This document shows positions 35,611 through 48,181 of a stretch of DNA of 64,000 nucleotides, piece after piece. The number at the start of each line of letters is the position of its first letter. Within the stretch, counting starts at the first letter, position 1. This DNA comes from Ascidia mentula (taxonomy: Eukaryota; Chordata; Ascidiacea; Phlebobranchia; Ascidiidae), in NCBI GenBank assembly GCA_947561715.1, contig OX387202.1:3472001-3536000 (forward strand), in the 5' to 3' direction. Below the pieces are notes generated by a model. It was given only the letters and a program-made list of their open reading frames with translations. It did no database searches and had not been told where the DNA came from. The position numbers were made by a program, and so were the translations under genes.

Positions 35611-36900
35611 TCTGTAAATATGTTCCGAAATCACCTCCTCCGAGAAGGGGAAATATCAATAAAAATAGTAGCTATAGTAAATCAGTAATGAGCTGACTGG
35701 CCCATATTGTCTGCAGTGCCACATGACACGTTTCGCTCTTGTGTCGTCTTGTGATAACTACCAGCTACAACATAAACTTTTTTAGTCTGTCATGACTAGC
35801 ACCAAACATCTATCCTGAGTTTAGAGAGTTTGCCAGTGACAGATGACAAGTCGTCTTTGTTTGAACGAGTAAACATGAAGCCAAGATAAATATTGGATAT
35901 CTTGTTATGTTTGCTCAATAAATATTCGAGGTATATTCTTGTTACATTTATAGAGCTAGATTTGTGAACAAGCTGTGGTTTAAGCCTGACATATTATCTT
36001 TCATGGCAATCATTAACCTTCCCAATGTAACAAACAACGTCTTTGTCGCAGTTGGCAATAAAACAAGAATGATTTCATTCGTTATTTACACTTGACCATC
36101 TTTAACCATCTCCATTACGAACAACACAGACAATAAAAGCAGTTGGTCAGGATAAGTTTGAGGTCTTTTATTGCTTTTATCTCCTCTTTGGGACCTTTGT
36201 AAGATGTCCGAGTATCGGCTCAAAAGCATTATGAGGTGAATTGTAGACTTTATATGCCTTTGAGTTCTCATCAGTTTATTCGAGCATGACCAGACAGCAT
36301 AACTAGTCAAACAACAGGTTTGTTTACTGTGTGGTTATTTGGAGTAAAAGTCGATCCGTTTGTTAGAAGAACTTGGTACAAATCACAAAAGATGAACCAT
36401 TATAGAGCACACCACGTGGCCAAACAACTACATTGTATCCAAATTTTTACGAACCAAATCGATATAAAAGCTTTTAATATTTGTTTTACAGCTTGATTTA
36501 ACCCTGGACGTGACTTTGAATCAAAAATGCCCGCTATACCCACATCTAGGAAACCACACAATAAACGAATCTGACCGTGTCCTAACCGGAAGAGGAGATG
36601 GTAGACAATCACGTGATCAGCGCACATCGATGAGTTTGGGTAATCACCTATAAAACGAAACGCAATGAAGCTCAGAAACCTAGTTGTTTAGCAGACAACC
36701 AAGGTAGTTATTTTCAAATTAACATTCACATAGTTTCATTAACAAGATACATTCTGGAACATGCAGTCACGGAGATAATAACAAGGTGTGAAATTTCATG
36801 CATTTTGCAGCAGAGACATCCACGAATGAAAGGAGGTGTTGACAAAGTAACGACAGGTGGCAAAACAGAAAACTCTGCGGACAATTGTGATTTTTTTTAT
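35611..36900. other. Unrecognised spacer with a hammerhead relic
   Basis: About 36235-36275 reads on the minus strand as CTGATGAGAAC with a damaged remainder, a worn member of the ribozyme repeat family. No gene was recognised. Confidence 0.4.
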
Positions 36901-37780
36901 GTTTTTTATATGTTGACTTGCAGTGCATTAGGACACAACACAGATTAGAATTCAGCCAAAGGCAAGTTGGGAAGCAACGACAAGACGGCTCTGTACCACC
37001 ATATTGCAAACGCGCACCAACCAGCAGGAACGCGCCTAAGCATTTCAAGTTGTTTTGCGGTGGTATTTGTGGAACAGCCTATGGCCAAAGGACTGGATGT
37101 GTGCGAAGCCAAATGGCTGAACCACACCCAAGTTTCAATAAACATTTAAAAAATGAATCTCCCCCGAATTCGTTAGAAGTTGCTAGCAGTTTTGTTTGGT
37201 GTTGTGTTTTATGGATGGAGTACATCTATTATCATTGTTTTAATGTTGTTCAATGACGTCGTGCGCGTTCGTGCTGCGGGTCGTCATCATTTTGATTCGC
37301 ACTCCCTTGTCTTTCTGTCTCCCGTGTAAGAGGGCCTTGCACTGCAGTGAAGTTTGCAGTTGTGTAGATGCAGTGGTAGGGGACATTCTGCTCACCATTT
37401 CAGTTTAATTTTTATTTGTTTACTTATTTAAGGTACATGTAGGTTCGAGTGTTTTAATGTATTTTATTTGCAGAAAGTGATGATGCGTGTATGCTGTAGG
37501 CGAATATATGATGTGCTTTATTTAACTGAGGGTAATCAGAAACACTGTTCCGCTAGTGGGCGTTTCATCCTTACCGGATACTGCCGGTCTATTTTAAGCG
37601 TGCCATAACAATGGTGATTGATAGGGATACCGGTACATTGTTGAACAATGACACCACAACAAAGGTAGTTTACTGAAATTACGGTATTAATATCAGATGA
37701 AGTCTCGCTGAATGGCAGACGAAACGTCGCAAAAATACAGCACGTATATTTTTATGCCAGAGGAAAAATTTTAAATTGCA
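36900..37780 (+). mobile_element. Penelope-like element 2, 3' fragment (fossil)
   Basis: It keeps only the end of the GIY-YIG region (HHIANAHQPAG, then VFVEQPMAKGLDV, homologous to VTFVHKPPAENLDV in element 1) and a 3' tail. A hammerhead-like core AGATGA-AGTCT...AGAC-GAAAC-GTC is seen at about 37695-37730, close to the consensus for such elements except in the first loop. The rest of the element is missing. Confidence 0.6.
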
Positions 37781-37874
37781 ATATGCCTGGCAGCAATCAG
37801 ATTTCCAGGTTTGTTTAAGCTTGAATGCATGGCCAAGAAAAAATCAAAAAATGGTTCTTTCATTTTATGTAGCA

Positions 37875-40800
37875 ATGATGTTAAAGTATTATTTGCAAGC
37901 TTTCCTGCTTTGTTATCTGCAATGCAAGAATCAATGCAATTCGTTGACAGGTAAGCTGCGTTTCAAATTTACAATATAAAATTTTTATGTACTGCTTATA
38001 AGTCTACTAAACATTTCGTTTCCACAGCAACGTGTGACACAAAGTTATCAGATTTAAATCACTCAATTTCAAAAGTAATCTGCCCACCCAACTGCTGGAG
38101 ACAATATTCGGATTTGTGTGGAAGTGATGATTACGCCTCTGGTCCCCTTTGTCTGGCTGCAATGCATGCAGGAATGATGGACAGTAAGTTACAGTGACAG
38201 TACCCTGGCACGTTTACCGGATTTTCTTTGATATGAACTCAAAGCAAATGTTTTTGTAAAGATGATGGAGGCTACTTTGAAGTATACAAAAGTGATTCAA
38301 TACATGAATATAAAGGATTGGACAGGAACGGAGTGAGAAGCAAATCTTGTTCGTTTGCAAAATGGTCGTACACATTTGAAAGTAAGCTATGCTCCGGGTA
38401 GCGTTTTGGTTGGAATAAATAATTATTATTATATTATTAATATCAATATAGTGAAATGCAGCACGACAGGAAACAGTGAGTTTTCTGTAACTGATGTATT
38501 TTGTCCACCTGGTTGTTCGTCCAACTACGTCTGTGGAACAAATTCGTACAACAAGAATTCCTCGGTTTGTGCATCTGCCATTCACGCTGGTATCTTGTCG
38601 CGTAAGTTGGTGTAGTTAACACTTTGTGGTTTGTTTGAATCAATCATGAATATTTTCAGGAAGTGGAGGATACGTGACGTTTTATTCTAGAAACGGAAGA
38701 CGCTCATTTATTAGTTCGACCAAGGGTGGCGTAACCAGCAAATCGTGTGGTTCATCAAGTCAATACTTTTCGTTCACTCGTAAGTTAACAAAAAGCCTTC
38801 TAACAGATAAACAGCGATTGATAGTGAAAATAAATGATCAACGAAATAATGTAACCGAAAGTCGGGATACTGTAGGACTGGAGCTGTTGTCAGAATTCTT
38901 TTCAGGCTGGCGAACGCCTGCTGGCAACTGTCCGTCCAGACAAAACGACGTCTCTTTTCTGTTAATTTGTGTAAGGGGGAGGCGATACGAGCGTAATCTT
39001 TAACAAACTTTCTGTAATACGAAGTAAGACCCACAAATTGACGCACCTGTTTTTCAGATTTTGGTACTGACCGATCTTCAACTGATCGTACCTTATCAGG
39101 GCCGCATCGTATTCCATGTTACGACAAGAGTAATGGCACCTTAGCACGGCCCGCTGTCAACAAATTTTTGTCGTAACACACACTGCAGCGGTTCTACTAC
39201 AGAAATTCCAATCCCAAAATTAAGTGGTGATTGACGTCCGAAGCGACATATAAACAAGTGGGGACATCTTGCCCTCCCAGTTTAACGTGATTTTTCCAAT
39301 AACTGAAACCAAACTACCGTTAATTCCAAAAAAACGTTCGTTTTGGCCCAGCGGGGAGATTTTGAGGCGGTTATTGGTCAACGTCTCTAAACTCTGTTGA
39401 CTAATCAAAGAGACACTTGCACCAGTATCAACTAAAGCACATACCGGCTCCGAAGCGATGGAAACGTTGACAAACCGGACTAATTGGGGTTTGGTGGGAC
39501 TCTCGCTCGTGTTCTGATTATTGGTAGGATTCGAAGTTTTGGGTTCGGTGTCCTTCAAACATACACTTGCTTTTGCCTCTTGGGTCACAGGGGTACCAGG
39601 TCTTTTATTGAAATTCCTGCGAGGCGTAAAACTGGTATGAAAGCCGCGCTTACCTTGCATTGGGCAAAATATTTGCAAGTGTCCTATGCTAACAAAGAGT
39701 AATGAATATAAAACTTCATTTTTAATGGTCTCCTCCGTGGGAAACGCCTTGTCGCCAAGAGCTTTCAAAGCATCAGGGACCAACATCTTGTCCCGGTACA
39801 AAGCGCGGTGGCGATCAAAATAAATTAAAAGACATTATAAAACGAAGTTCTCTGAAACCCCTTACAAGCGAGAGCAGAGTCCTGGCGTGCTAGCCAAATG
39901 TAACCGAAATTAGTGTGTCCTCCTAACTTGGTTACACTGAAGGCCTATCGCAGAAACCTGGAGGAACACGACCAAGGTGGCTACTTTTGTAATACAACAG
40001 AAATACGCTAACAGGTATAAAGGAATAAAACTGATAAAAGTGCGAATATAACAACGTTTGTTCTAAAACTTGCATAAAAATGACATTCCACTACCACTAG
40101 CGTTCATCAAAAAATACATCATACGATCTCCCACCAAAACGGTGTTTTCTACGCGCCAGCACCAGAGAACTGCCTGGCTTTTCCCGCATTATTTCAGCCG
40201 CCAGCACTTACACCAATCATCACTGCCCACGTTTGCCACGCAAGCGTGACTGCTCGGGCGTATAAAAACGAGTAAAATCGAAATAATTACAAATATATTA
40301 TAAAAGGTGAGTGTGAAAATCAACAAAGAAAAAACGTGTGAGTCAAAGTGAAAATACAAGAAGAAATAAAGCGTGTGAAAAACAAAACAAACAAAGACGT
40401 TTACACTAACGTTTGCTTTCCCATCAATATTTCAGATGAAGATTGTTTGAGAACTTGTTCTAACAACGGTGAATGTTTGTCTGGAGTTAACGACCAACAT
40501 TGTTCTTGCAACCCCGGGTTGATCGGGTCAAACTGTGAAAGAGGTAAGAAATTGCCCTGGAAGCTGGGATATTTGGTACTAAGAGAAATTTGCCAGGTAA
40601 ATCGCAAAACACTTGAAAATTAAAAACAAATCCTGCATAAAGTAAACGCTCCAAGCACATATTTCATGTAATGTTTTTCATGTTTGAGCAGCAGAATATT
40701 TGATAGTTCTGAGATTTCGGCCTTTCGAACTTTCACTTATAGCCGTGTTGAAGATGCTATTCTTAATGAAGTTCATGACTCGCGTTTACTTCGGAGCTAA

Positions 40801-43800
40801 ATGCCACTCAGTATGTGACAGTCCACTGAAATTGATCGTAATTATCATATTCAGACATAAACGAATGCGCGAATATCATGCACAACTGTCATCAACATGC
40901 AACTTGCATCAACACCGTCGGCAGTTTTCAATGTTCTTGCAACGCAAACTACACCGGAGATGGCATTGATTGTTGTAAGTTTGACTTCGTTTTTGCAACA
41001 TTCAAATACAGGGATTTCAACCTCCGGGTCGCGAACCGGTTTGGGTCCGTGATGCATTTGTAACCGGTCAGTAGAAAAGAGAAAAATGATGGCCTTCTTT
41101 GAGGATGCCACATGCTGTATGACGATCAGTTAAACGAAATTACCTTGGGTGCTTAACTGTGGTTATAATCGAATTACACACTAAGTAAACCACTTTTTAC
41201 ACAACCTATCACCCTAGTGTTCTGTAGGGCCGTGAAGTCAACTCTTCCCTTGGAGTAAGAATGCAAATTCAGATCATGAAACTTGATTCCTTTTTAGATC
41301 CAGATTTCTGTGCACAAAATCCTGGTATTTGCCAGAACAATGGAACTTGCATGGGTACAAAAACCTCCTACAATTGCTCATGTGCCCACGGGTACGGCGG
41401 ATCACATTGCGAAATAGGTAAGATTTTGCAGCATTGTGTTTGGTTCTTTTTGGATGAAAGGAATGCAATTTATTAACAATGTTCATGGTGTTCGAAACAT
41501 AGGCTCGTTTCCAACCTGCAAGGACGCGTTACAAAACGGCCTTAACGTAAGCGGAGTCTACAACTTAACGTCGCCTCTGATTTTCCAGGGATATTGCGAA
41601 ATGGATGGCGGAGGTTGGCTGGTGAGTTTGTCTCTTGAGGCTAGAACTGTATCATAAATTTAATGGTTGCGAAAAAAGTTATTGTCTGAACATAAGGTTC
41701 ACAGGCTTCGCAGCCAAGGCATTGCAGCCAAGCTGGATCAGCCACTTTTCCTTGGCCACAATATACCCCGTGAAGCCACTGAGCTCCTGTAGCTCAGTTG
41801 GTAGAGCGTTGGGCCTGGTTAGCCCAGGTCGTGAGTTCAAACCTCACCGGGAGCTTGATTTTTCAGATCTCGCTCCGACTTGTCGGGAAAAGTGGCTGAT
41901 CCAGCTTGGCTGCAATGCCTTGGCTGCGAAGCCTGTGAACCTTATGATCAGAATATTAGAGCTGTGATCGCCAAATATAAAGGGCCTGCGCTGTGGGGCG
42001 ATCCCGCCTTGCTATGCGTAAGCATGGCATTACTTCTGCGTTGTCTGAACATCTTACCTTGATTATGATAAATGCCAGGTGTTCCAGCGTCGTTATGATG
42101 GATCTGTGAGTTTCGATAGAGATTGGGTGGATTACAAGAATGGGTTTGGGAATCTATCAACAGAATTTTGGATGGGTTTGTATTCCAATAAAGCAATCCT
42201 TAAGTAAACGCCTTACGAGTTTGAACAAAAACTTCCGAGTTTGAACAAAAAAAAGTACAACTGCTGTTAAATTTTGAATAATGGTTGGGTTGAGTGTTAT
42301 AACTTGCGCACACCCAGTTAAATATACAGGCCTACCAAGCAAAATGTTTTAATTACAGTATCAGTTAATCCAATCTAAATTCCAGTGTTTTCAGCAATAT
42401 TATTTCAAAGAACAAATTTTATCAGGTTTGGAGAAACTGCATCAAATCACCAGTGCGTCCACTAGATGTCGCCTTCGTGTTGACCTTCAGGATTTTTCCG
42501 GAGGTCAAGGTTTTGCCGAGTATAGGTAAGACTATAACGTATTTAACGTTGTCATTCAAATGCCATTGTTCTAACGATGATTTACCCGATGCTGCCAGGT
42601 CGTCATAACTAACAAAATCTTAAAAGACATTAGGGGAATACCCGCCTTATTACATCAGATCCCAAAAAAAGTTGAAGCAACACAGAATATTCTTGCTGTG
42701 TTTCAATGCATTCACTTGGTTCAGAGTGGTTTGCCGGGACCGAGCTCAGTGGGGCTCGGATTCGGTCGAACGCCACCTTTTTGCGCTTAGAGAATGTGGC
42801 TGCAGAAAATTTTCTTTCCCTTGATTCCAAATCTTCTGAAGCGTATAGGCATCTGGAAGACAGTTCAAGCGAAATTAACCACGGCCAAACTCATCTAACT
42901 TTTGCTAAAGCGAAAATAACCAGTTTAATGCCTGTTACAGAATAGTCTCGGCAAAAACTCATCTAACTTTTGCTTGTCCTGCAAGCTACTCCAAATACAT
43001 CTTGCAATGTCAGCATCGTATGCTTGATTGACATCTTATTTAAATGGAACAGGTTTCAGGTTGCTTAAAAATTGACCTCAAGTCGTTTGTGAATTTAAAG
43101 TTGAAAAATATCTGGGTTTCCTTCTCAAAACTTCCAATCCCTCTCAGTGTTTATTGCTTAGTTGACAAATAATTATCCCACACAACACAATGTATGACAC
43201 ATGTCGTTTATTACGTCATAAAGGGTTTTATGTTTAACAATCGTTTCCACGAGCAACAAACCAATGTAAGCGGATTGATTTAAAACAACAAATTATCCGT
43301 TGTTATTTAAATCACTTTGCATTAAATTAGACATTATAACATTGTTGTGTTCAGTAATTTCGGCATTGGCGATGAAGGAAGTTCTTACACAATTACTTTA
43401 TCCGGATATTCGGGAAATATATCAGATTCCATGACATATAATAACGGGGAGAGATTTTCAACTCGCAACAGAGAAAATGATAAGTGAGTAATAATGATAC
43501 AACGTGTCTGATTATGTTTCTGTTTTACTAACGAATTAAATCGAGTTGTTTAAAAAAATATGAAATGCATTTCCTCAAATAGTTGATATTGTTGACAAAG
43601 TTAACCGCCTACCCTAAATCAATCTGAAACAGGGGGTTGCGTTAAAGTTTTAGTTAAACACAAGTTTTGACTGAGTTTAAATAAGTTGCAACACAGAGTT
43701 GTTGACAACCGATTTAATTATAATTGCAGGTGGTCAGTAGGTAATTGTGCTGTGATCCATGGTGGAGCTTGGTGGCATCATAGTTGTTCGAATGCCCAAC

Positions 43801-43913
43801 TCAATGGTCCGTGGTCGAGAACTTCTACTGGTGTCAACACTATCAGTTGGTATCATTGGAAAAATTCATGGAGCGGAATAATGAGTTCTAAGATGAAAGT
43901 GAAATGCGAATAA
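37875..43913 (+). CDS. Secreted LCCL2-EGF3-fibrinogen-domain protein, copy 1 (13 exons)
   Basis: Exons are about 37875-37950, 38028-38183, 38262-38381, 38452-38601, 38661-38779, 40436-40543, 40855-40974, 41298-41417, 41503-41621, 42079-42175, 42426-42525, 43355-43483 and 43730-43913. All phases fit, giving about 531 residues. In order they encode a signal peptide ([14 protein letters not shown]); LCCL domain 1 ([19 protein letters not shown]); LCCL domain 2 ([27 protein letters not shown]); EGF1; EGF2 of calcium-binding type (DINECAN); EGF3; and a fibrinogen-related domain with [30 protein letters not shown] and C-terminal KMKVKCE. The usual DxDND calcium site is changed to NRENDK. LCCL and fibrinogen-related domains are known in pattern recognition (Limulus factor C, ficolins), so a secreted lectin-like recognition role is inferred. 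Intron 5 holds a Ty3/Gypsy fragment and intron 9 a SINE. Confidence 0.88.
38851..40400 (-). mobile_element. Ty3/Gypsy LTR retrotransposon fragment (fossil)
   Basis: Read on the minus strand, it holds a retropepsin-like aspartic protease segment (about 39800-39230, with [10 protein letters not shown]) and part of a reverse transcriptase (about 39080-38855, [11 protein letters not shown] then PVLQYPDF). It is broken and internally reduced: most of pol, integrase and a clear LTR pair are missing. Edges are inferred by comparing intron 5 with copy 2 of the host gene, which lacks the insertion, so it is younger than that duplication. A 9-bp repeat cgaaataat near 38842 and 40279 may mark an end. 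Confidence 0.75.
41682..42052. repeat. Rearranged composite SINE with fold-back arms in intron 9 of LCCL copy 1
   Basis: A 12-bp target duplication, ttgtctgaacat, lies at 41682-41693 and 42041-42052. Inside, a tRNA-like unit on the plus strand (about 41787-41855, A box TAGCTCAGTTGG, B box GTTCAAACC) is flanked by perfect inverted arms of about 59 bp (about 41692-41750 and 41890-41950). The arms are the 3' arm of the family seen at 4564-4897. The same place in copy 2 (about 51830) is empty. The inverted arm suggests a twin-priming-like insertion. Confidence 0.85.
42575..42890. other. Strongly conserved intron 11 segment
   Basis: This stretch is almost identical to 52360-52660 in copy 2, more so than nearby intron sequence. 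It contains a short hairpin (ccgagctcagtggggctcgg). No coding or RNA family was recognised. After it, copy 2 has about 680 bp (about 52665-53330) absent from copy 1. Confidence 0.5.
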
Positions 43914-46900
43914 ATGTTGAGAAGGTTTAAAGTGATGAAAGTAACCTTATGTTGTTAGTTACCATGGCAACGTTGTGTTGATTCACAATTATTGACGGGC
44001 ATTGTACATACTTTCACCAGTTCTGATAAAGGCTTTAAATCGTAAATAACATGAGAGCAATTATACCGAATCGAATTGATTCCGAACGAATAGCACATTC
44101 GCCGTAAATGAGTTAAACTTGGTTTACAGCGTGTTTATTATCCGATGTTAATAAAAACCGGAAAAACACAACATAATAATTGCAAATATGACGTCGAAAC
44201 TGCTTATTATTACATTTTGTGCGTTTCGGATGCCACTTCTTCCATAGAATTATGTCAACGTGTCAATTAGATATTGACAACATATTCCGTTTTACCATTC
44301 CTTGTGTCGTTGTTGTAATATCGCATGCAACCGTTTCCATGCTTTATGTTGATAATCCATGTAAATATAAACATTGATCCATCAGATTTGACAGTTGATT
44401 TCTGATTCGAGGATGTCAGTTTTTTTGATTCAGTTCAGTATGGCTTTCTCTGACCAAATATTTACATAAATGCGCGGATATCGCGGCGCCATTTTACCGG
44501 GAAAGGTTTTATCATAGGTCGAAAATTATTTTAGTAAAAAAGACTTCAAAAGTGTCAATTGTTTTTGTGAAAAAGTCAAAAAACAAAAACCTCATGCAAT
44601 TTGCAATTCAATGTTGTCCCCAAGCCTTTTCCATGCAATGGCAAAAATATTCTTTCCGGGATTTTCAATTGGTTGCCCTCCAGGGCGTCGATTTTTTCTG
44701 CGTTTCGAACATCTTGAGAAAAATTGTCGTGCGTATCGAATAGTAAATATGTCGTATTTGGTAACTAACGCATGAGAACGACCAGGCTTATTTCGATCAC
44801 AGGATTATTGTACTTGCATAAGTGGAATACGCGTCAAAATAACGACAATACAATTAAAAACCTTGCATTTTGTAGGCTGCTATGTCTCTTTTAAGGTCCG
44901 ATTGAACGGAAAATGGAATTTGTTTCGTAACAAATGCTCCATGTTTGGAAACAATGGTTAGTTTTAGGTGTAACGTGCTTATTCACTGAATGTTAAAGCA
45001 ACTGTTGGTTGGTTTTTGCATGGATATTTTCCAAAAATGTATTGCGGTTGCGTTTATTTAGCCATCTAAACAGACAAATTTATTTTGGGTTGGGATCCCG
45101 AACGATCAGCCATTGAGTTTTCAACACTCAGTAACCTTTTAGTTAAAAGCTGGCACCAACGTCTTCAAACCACTTTTGCCACCAGCATGTACGGCAAAAA
45201 AAGACAGATAACTGAGGATAATATACAAATAATAATCGCTTTGAGGATTGTCATGTATCAAAAGTTCAAATTAACAGTCAAAAGAAATCAAAACATGTCT
45301 TCAGTAATTTCCAAGATTCACCCACTGCACAATGCATGGCTTCAGGCTCAGCAACTAACCGTGTGGGTTCTGGTCACTTGCGTAGTTGGGGCGACAGGTG
45401 CGACTAGCAGTCTCGCGCTGCTCTACGGACTCGTTGTCCGGTGTAGTGAAAGTTCATGAGCTAAAAAAATATGCATTAAGTGAACGCCTCGCGACCAGCG
45501 CGATAGCCCTGTGATTGCTCACTGAAAACACCATTCTATATAAATGTAATTCTCATGTTGTTTTTCCTATTGACAAGTTGATCAATTTATATAAAAGTTT
45601 ACGTTTTGGAATTAACCATGGAAAAAACAAATCTAAAATCGTTGTTATACCATATCCTATATCACAGACAACAAACAGGTTATCCACGTCCGAATATGCG
45701 CCTTCCTGTGAACCAGCTTCACCGAAGCAGATACAACAATAACCCATCCCTTAATACATATATATGTGTGTGTGTGACCAAATCAACCGGTGGGAAAGTG
45801 TGTTTGGCAACTTTTCACCTCTGTGCACATTTTTTAGGTGGGGCGAAAAGTAAAATTTAGATTGTGGTGACTACACTGTTCGCCTGTGCATCGAAGCGCG
45901 CCATTGTCTTTCTCGTGTCGCGGTTGTCGCTTCATGAACGAGCGTTATGCTTGTCTCCAGTTTGGCTGCGCAACTTAATAAAGCATCAACCACTTTGAGA
46001 CCGCCGATTGAACCTCTAACTTCCCTTGCCTAAACTTACAGTTTTCTTGATCCCAGACTCTACAATAGTATACAAGTTGACTGAAAATTTCGACCAATGC
46101 ATATTCACCTCTTGTATACAATCTATGACCGGTGAGGTTATGAGGTTAACGCGGATAGCAGGAAAATGTTTTCACAAAATCTTTTGAATTGAGCGCAATA
46201 TTGTGGCAACTATCTGGAAGATGTAATTTAGTGTATTGTGTAACATCAAGTGTGACATCAGTCAGTTAAAGTCTTGCGGATAACAAGCAACTTATGAACA
46301 ATTAGTTTCCAACGTTACCTCCGAAAATATCAAAAGTTAAGACGAAGGTGTAAGAGATTGGAAAATACGCGTCCAACAAACGTTCGATGATGCTTTAAAT
46401 TCGTATAAATCAGAAACATTACTGTGGCGGAAATGACACAAGGCACTTTTTTGTTTAATTACCTGTGTTGTTTATTTAAAGCACGCAGTCAAATAATGTC
46501 TATGACACGTCATAATGTTGAAGTGTACAAACAACATCTATGATTTATATTTGTTCAATCGAAAAATAGAAGGTTCGATAGAACACATTGTGAAATCAAA
46601 AGTAACTTACATGATTTCATGCTTTCCTAATAAATTATATCACTCATAATAGTTACTGCACTCACGTGGAATTCAATGTCTTATTAAATAAATAATTATC
46701 AGAAAAATTAAGCTTGAACTTGAAAAAAATATTGAAATGAGTTGATTTGCGGAGATTTGCGGAGATTCGTTGATTTTTTGAACAATGTTATCCACGTTTG
46801 CATTTGATGTTCTAAAGTGGGATGCGGGAGGTATCGCTTCATTATCATAACAAAACAAAGCAATAGATAACATGACAATGCTTGGCTGATTGTCTTAGCC

Positions 46901-46990
46901 TAAAATTCACGTGCAGTTTTCCTGATTCCTTATTACTTTTACCACAGAAAACCATGATGTTGGTTTGTTTATTCTGGGCTCAGCCAAATG
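43914..46990. other. 3' flank of LCCL copy 1 and spacer
   Basis: About 43914-44480 matches 55090-56045, so the 3' flank was duplicated with the gene. An extra 340 bp lies in the second copy. The rest, to 46990, shows nothing recognisable. Confidence 0.5.
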
Positions 46991-46992
46991 CT

Positions 46993-48181
46993 GTTCCACG
47001 AAAATCCAGCCTTAGCTGCAGCTGTGAATGACCGAAAGACAGAATTTTTATCTCTTGTAAAACCAGTTTCCTCGTGCTTTTAACTGTAGATCGTTAGATC
47101 AAAATACGAAATAAGTTAGTCTGCATGAATTGATTATTTGCATGTGAATATTTGCATGTTAAATAAAAGTTGAAACGAGCTTACGTTATATCCGATCAAA
47201 TAACACGTGGTTGGAATTGTTGTTTGTTTCCCGTACTTGCTTAGAATATATGTTCGGACAAAATTTTCCTTACTGTAATTGAGATCGGTTATATTGCCAT
47301 GTTGTTTAATAACTTCCCTTCCAGTCAAGCTTTCCTCGACGCGAAAGGTGTCTGGCAGCTGCAAATTTTACGGTGTGCAAGATGGATGAGTATTGGTGCA
47401 GACAACTATACCTGTATCTACCGTTGGTAAATGTACAGTTACGATTCCCCTTTCATTACGCAAAACAACACACATAGAGTAAAAGGGGATGCTTTGTTTT
47501 TTGACAAACCCGTTAGTGTGGCTACTTGACTTGTTTGGACTAAGCAACAAGTATTTGCATCATTTTCGCACATTTTTTCAGTTTTCAAAAAACATTATGT
47601 ATTTGAATCGTGCAAAACCGTGAGACACAAATAAATCATTGAACAAAATCACGGGTGAATCAAAAAGGACAATTTCTCGGCTAAGTCCCTCAGCTTGTAA
47701 TCAATTGCCGCATAACTCGTTGTAAACAGTTTGTTTGGTTTGGTCAAACGGGTCGGAGTTGTAAATTACATTATTCACTCCACGGTTCAGCATAAGCGCA
47801 CGGATGGATTGATTACTCAGTCAATGTTCCTGTTTCGGTTCACAGACAGGGGGTTTCTACTCTCAGAACTTCCTTCTGTGTTGCGGAAGCTTGAAAACAA
47901 GGATGCTGTAACTTAAGCAAGCTACTGTGCAAGTATCAGGAACTTTCTTTTACATCAGATCACTTCGCAAAACCAGTTTGAAGAGTGTGTCTTTTTTGTT
48001 TAGCATAAAAATGGTGCCCCGTACATTGTGATTCTGGTTTAATTAGAAACCTTTCTAGTTCAGATGTCTTGCTGTTGTGGCTATGCACACAGCGCCTGTC
48101 CCAAATTGGTGATGATCATTAACAATTTCAATTAGAGTTAATTAAACCAAAAATCATTATGACATCTGAAAATGATTGGTC
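46993..48181. repeat. 1.19-kb tandem duplication, unit 1
   Basis: The direct repeat starts near 'ccacgaaaa' (46996) and recurs at 48185, an offset of 1189 bases. On the minus strand it has two open stretches. One is 47550-47368 (KKQSIPFYSMCVVLRNERG). The other is about 47364-47170 (DLNYSKENFVRTYILSKYGK), bounded by a TTTGCAG acceptor and a GTAAGC donor. No family was recognised. Confidence 0.7.

Noticed and set aside
45085-45459. 124-residue open frame
   Set aside because: No family match, no splice context and an unconvincing composition.
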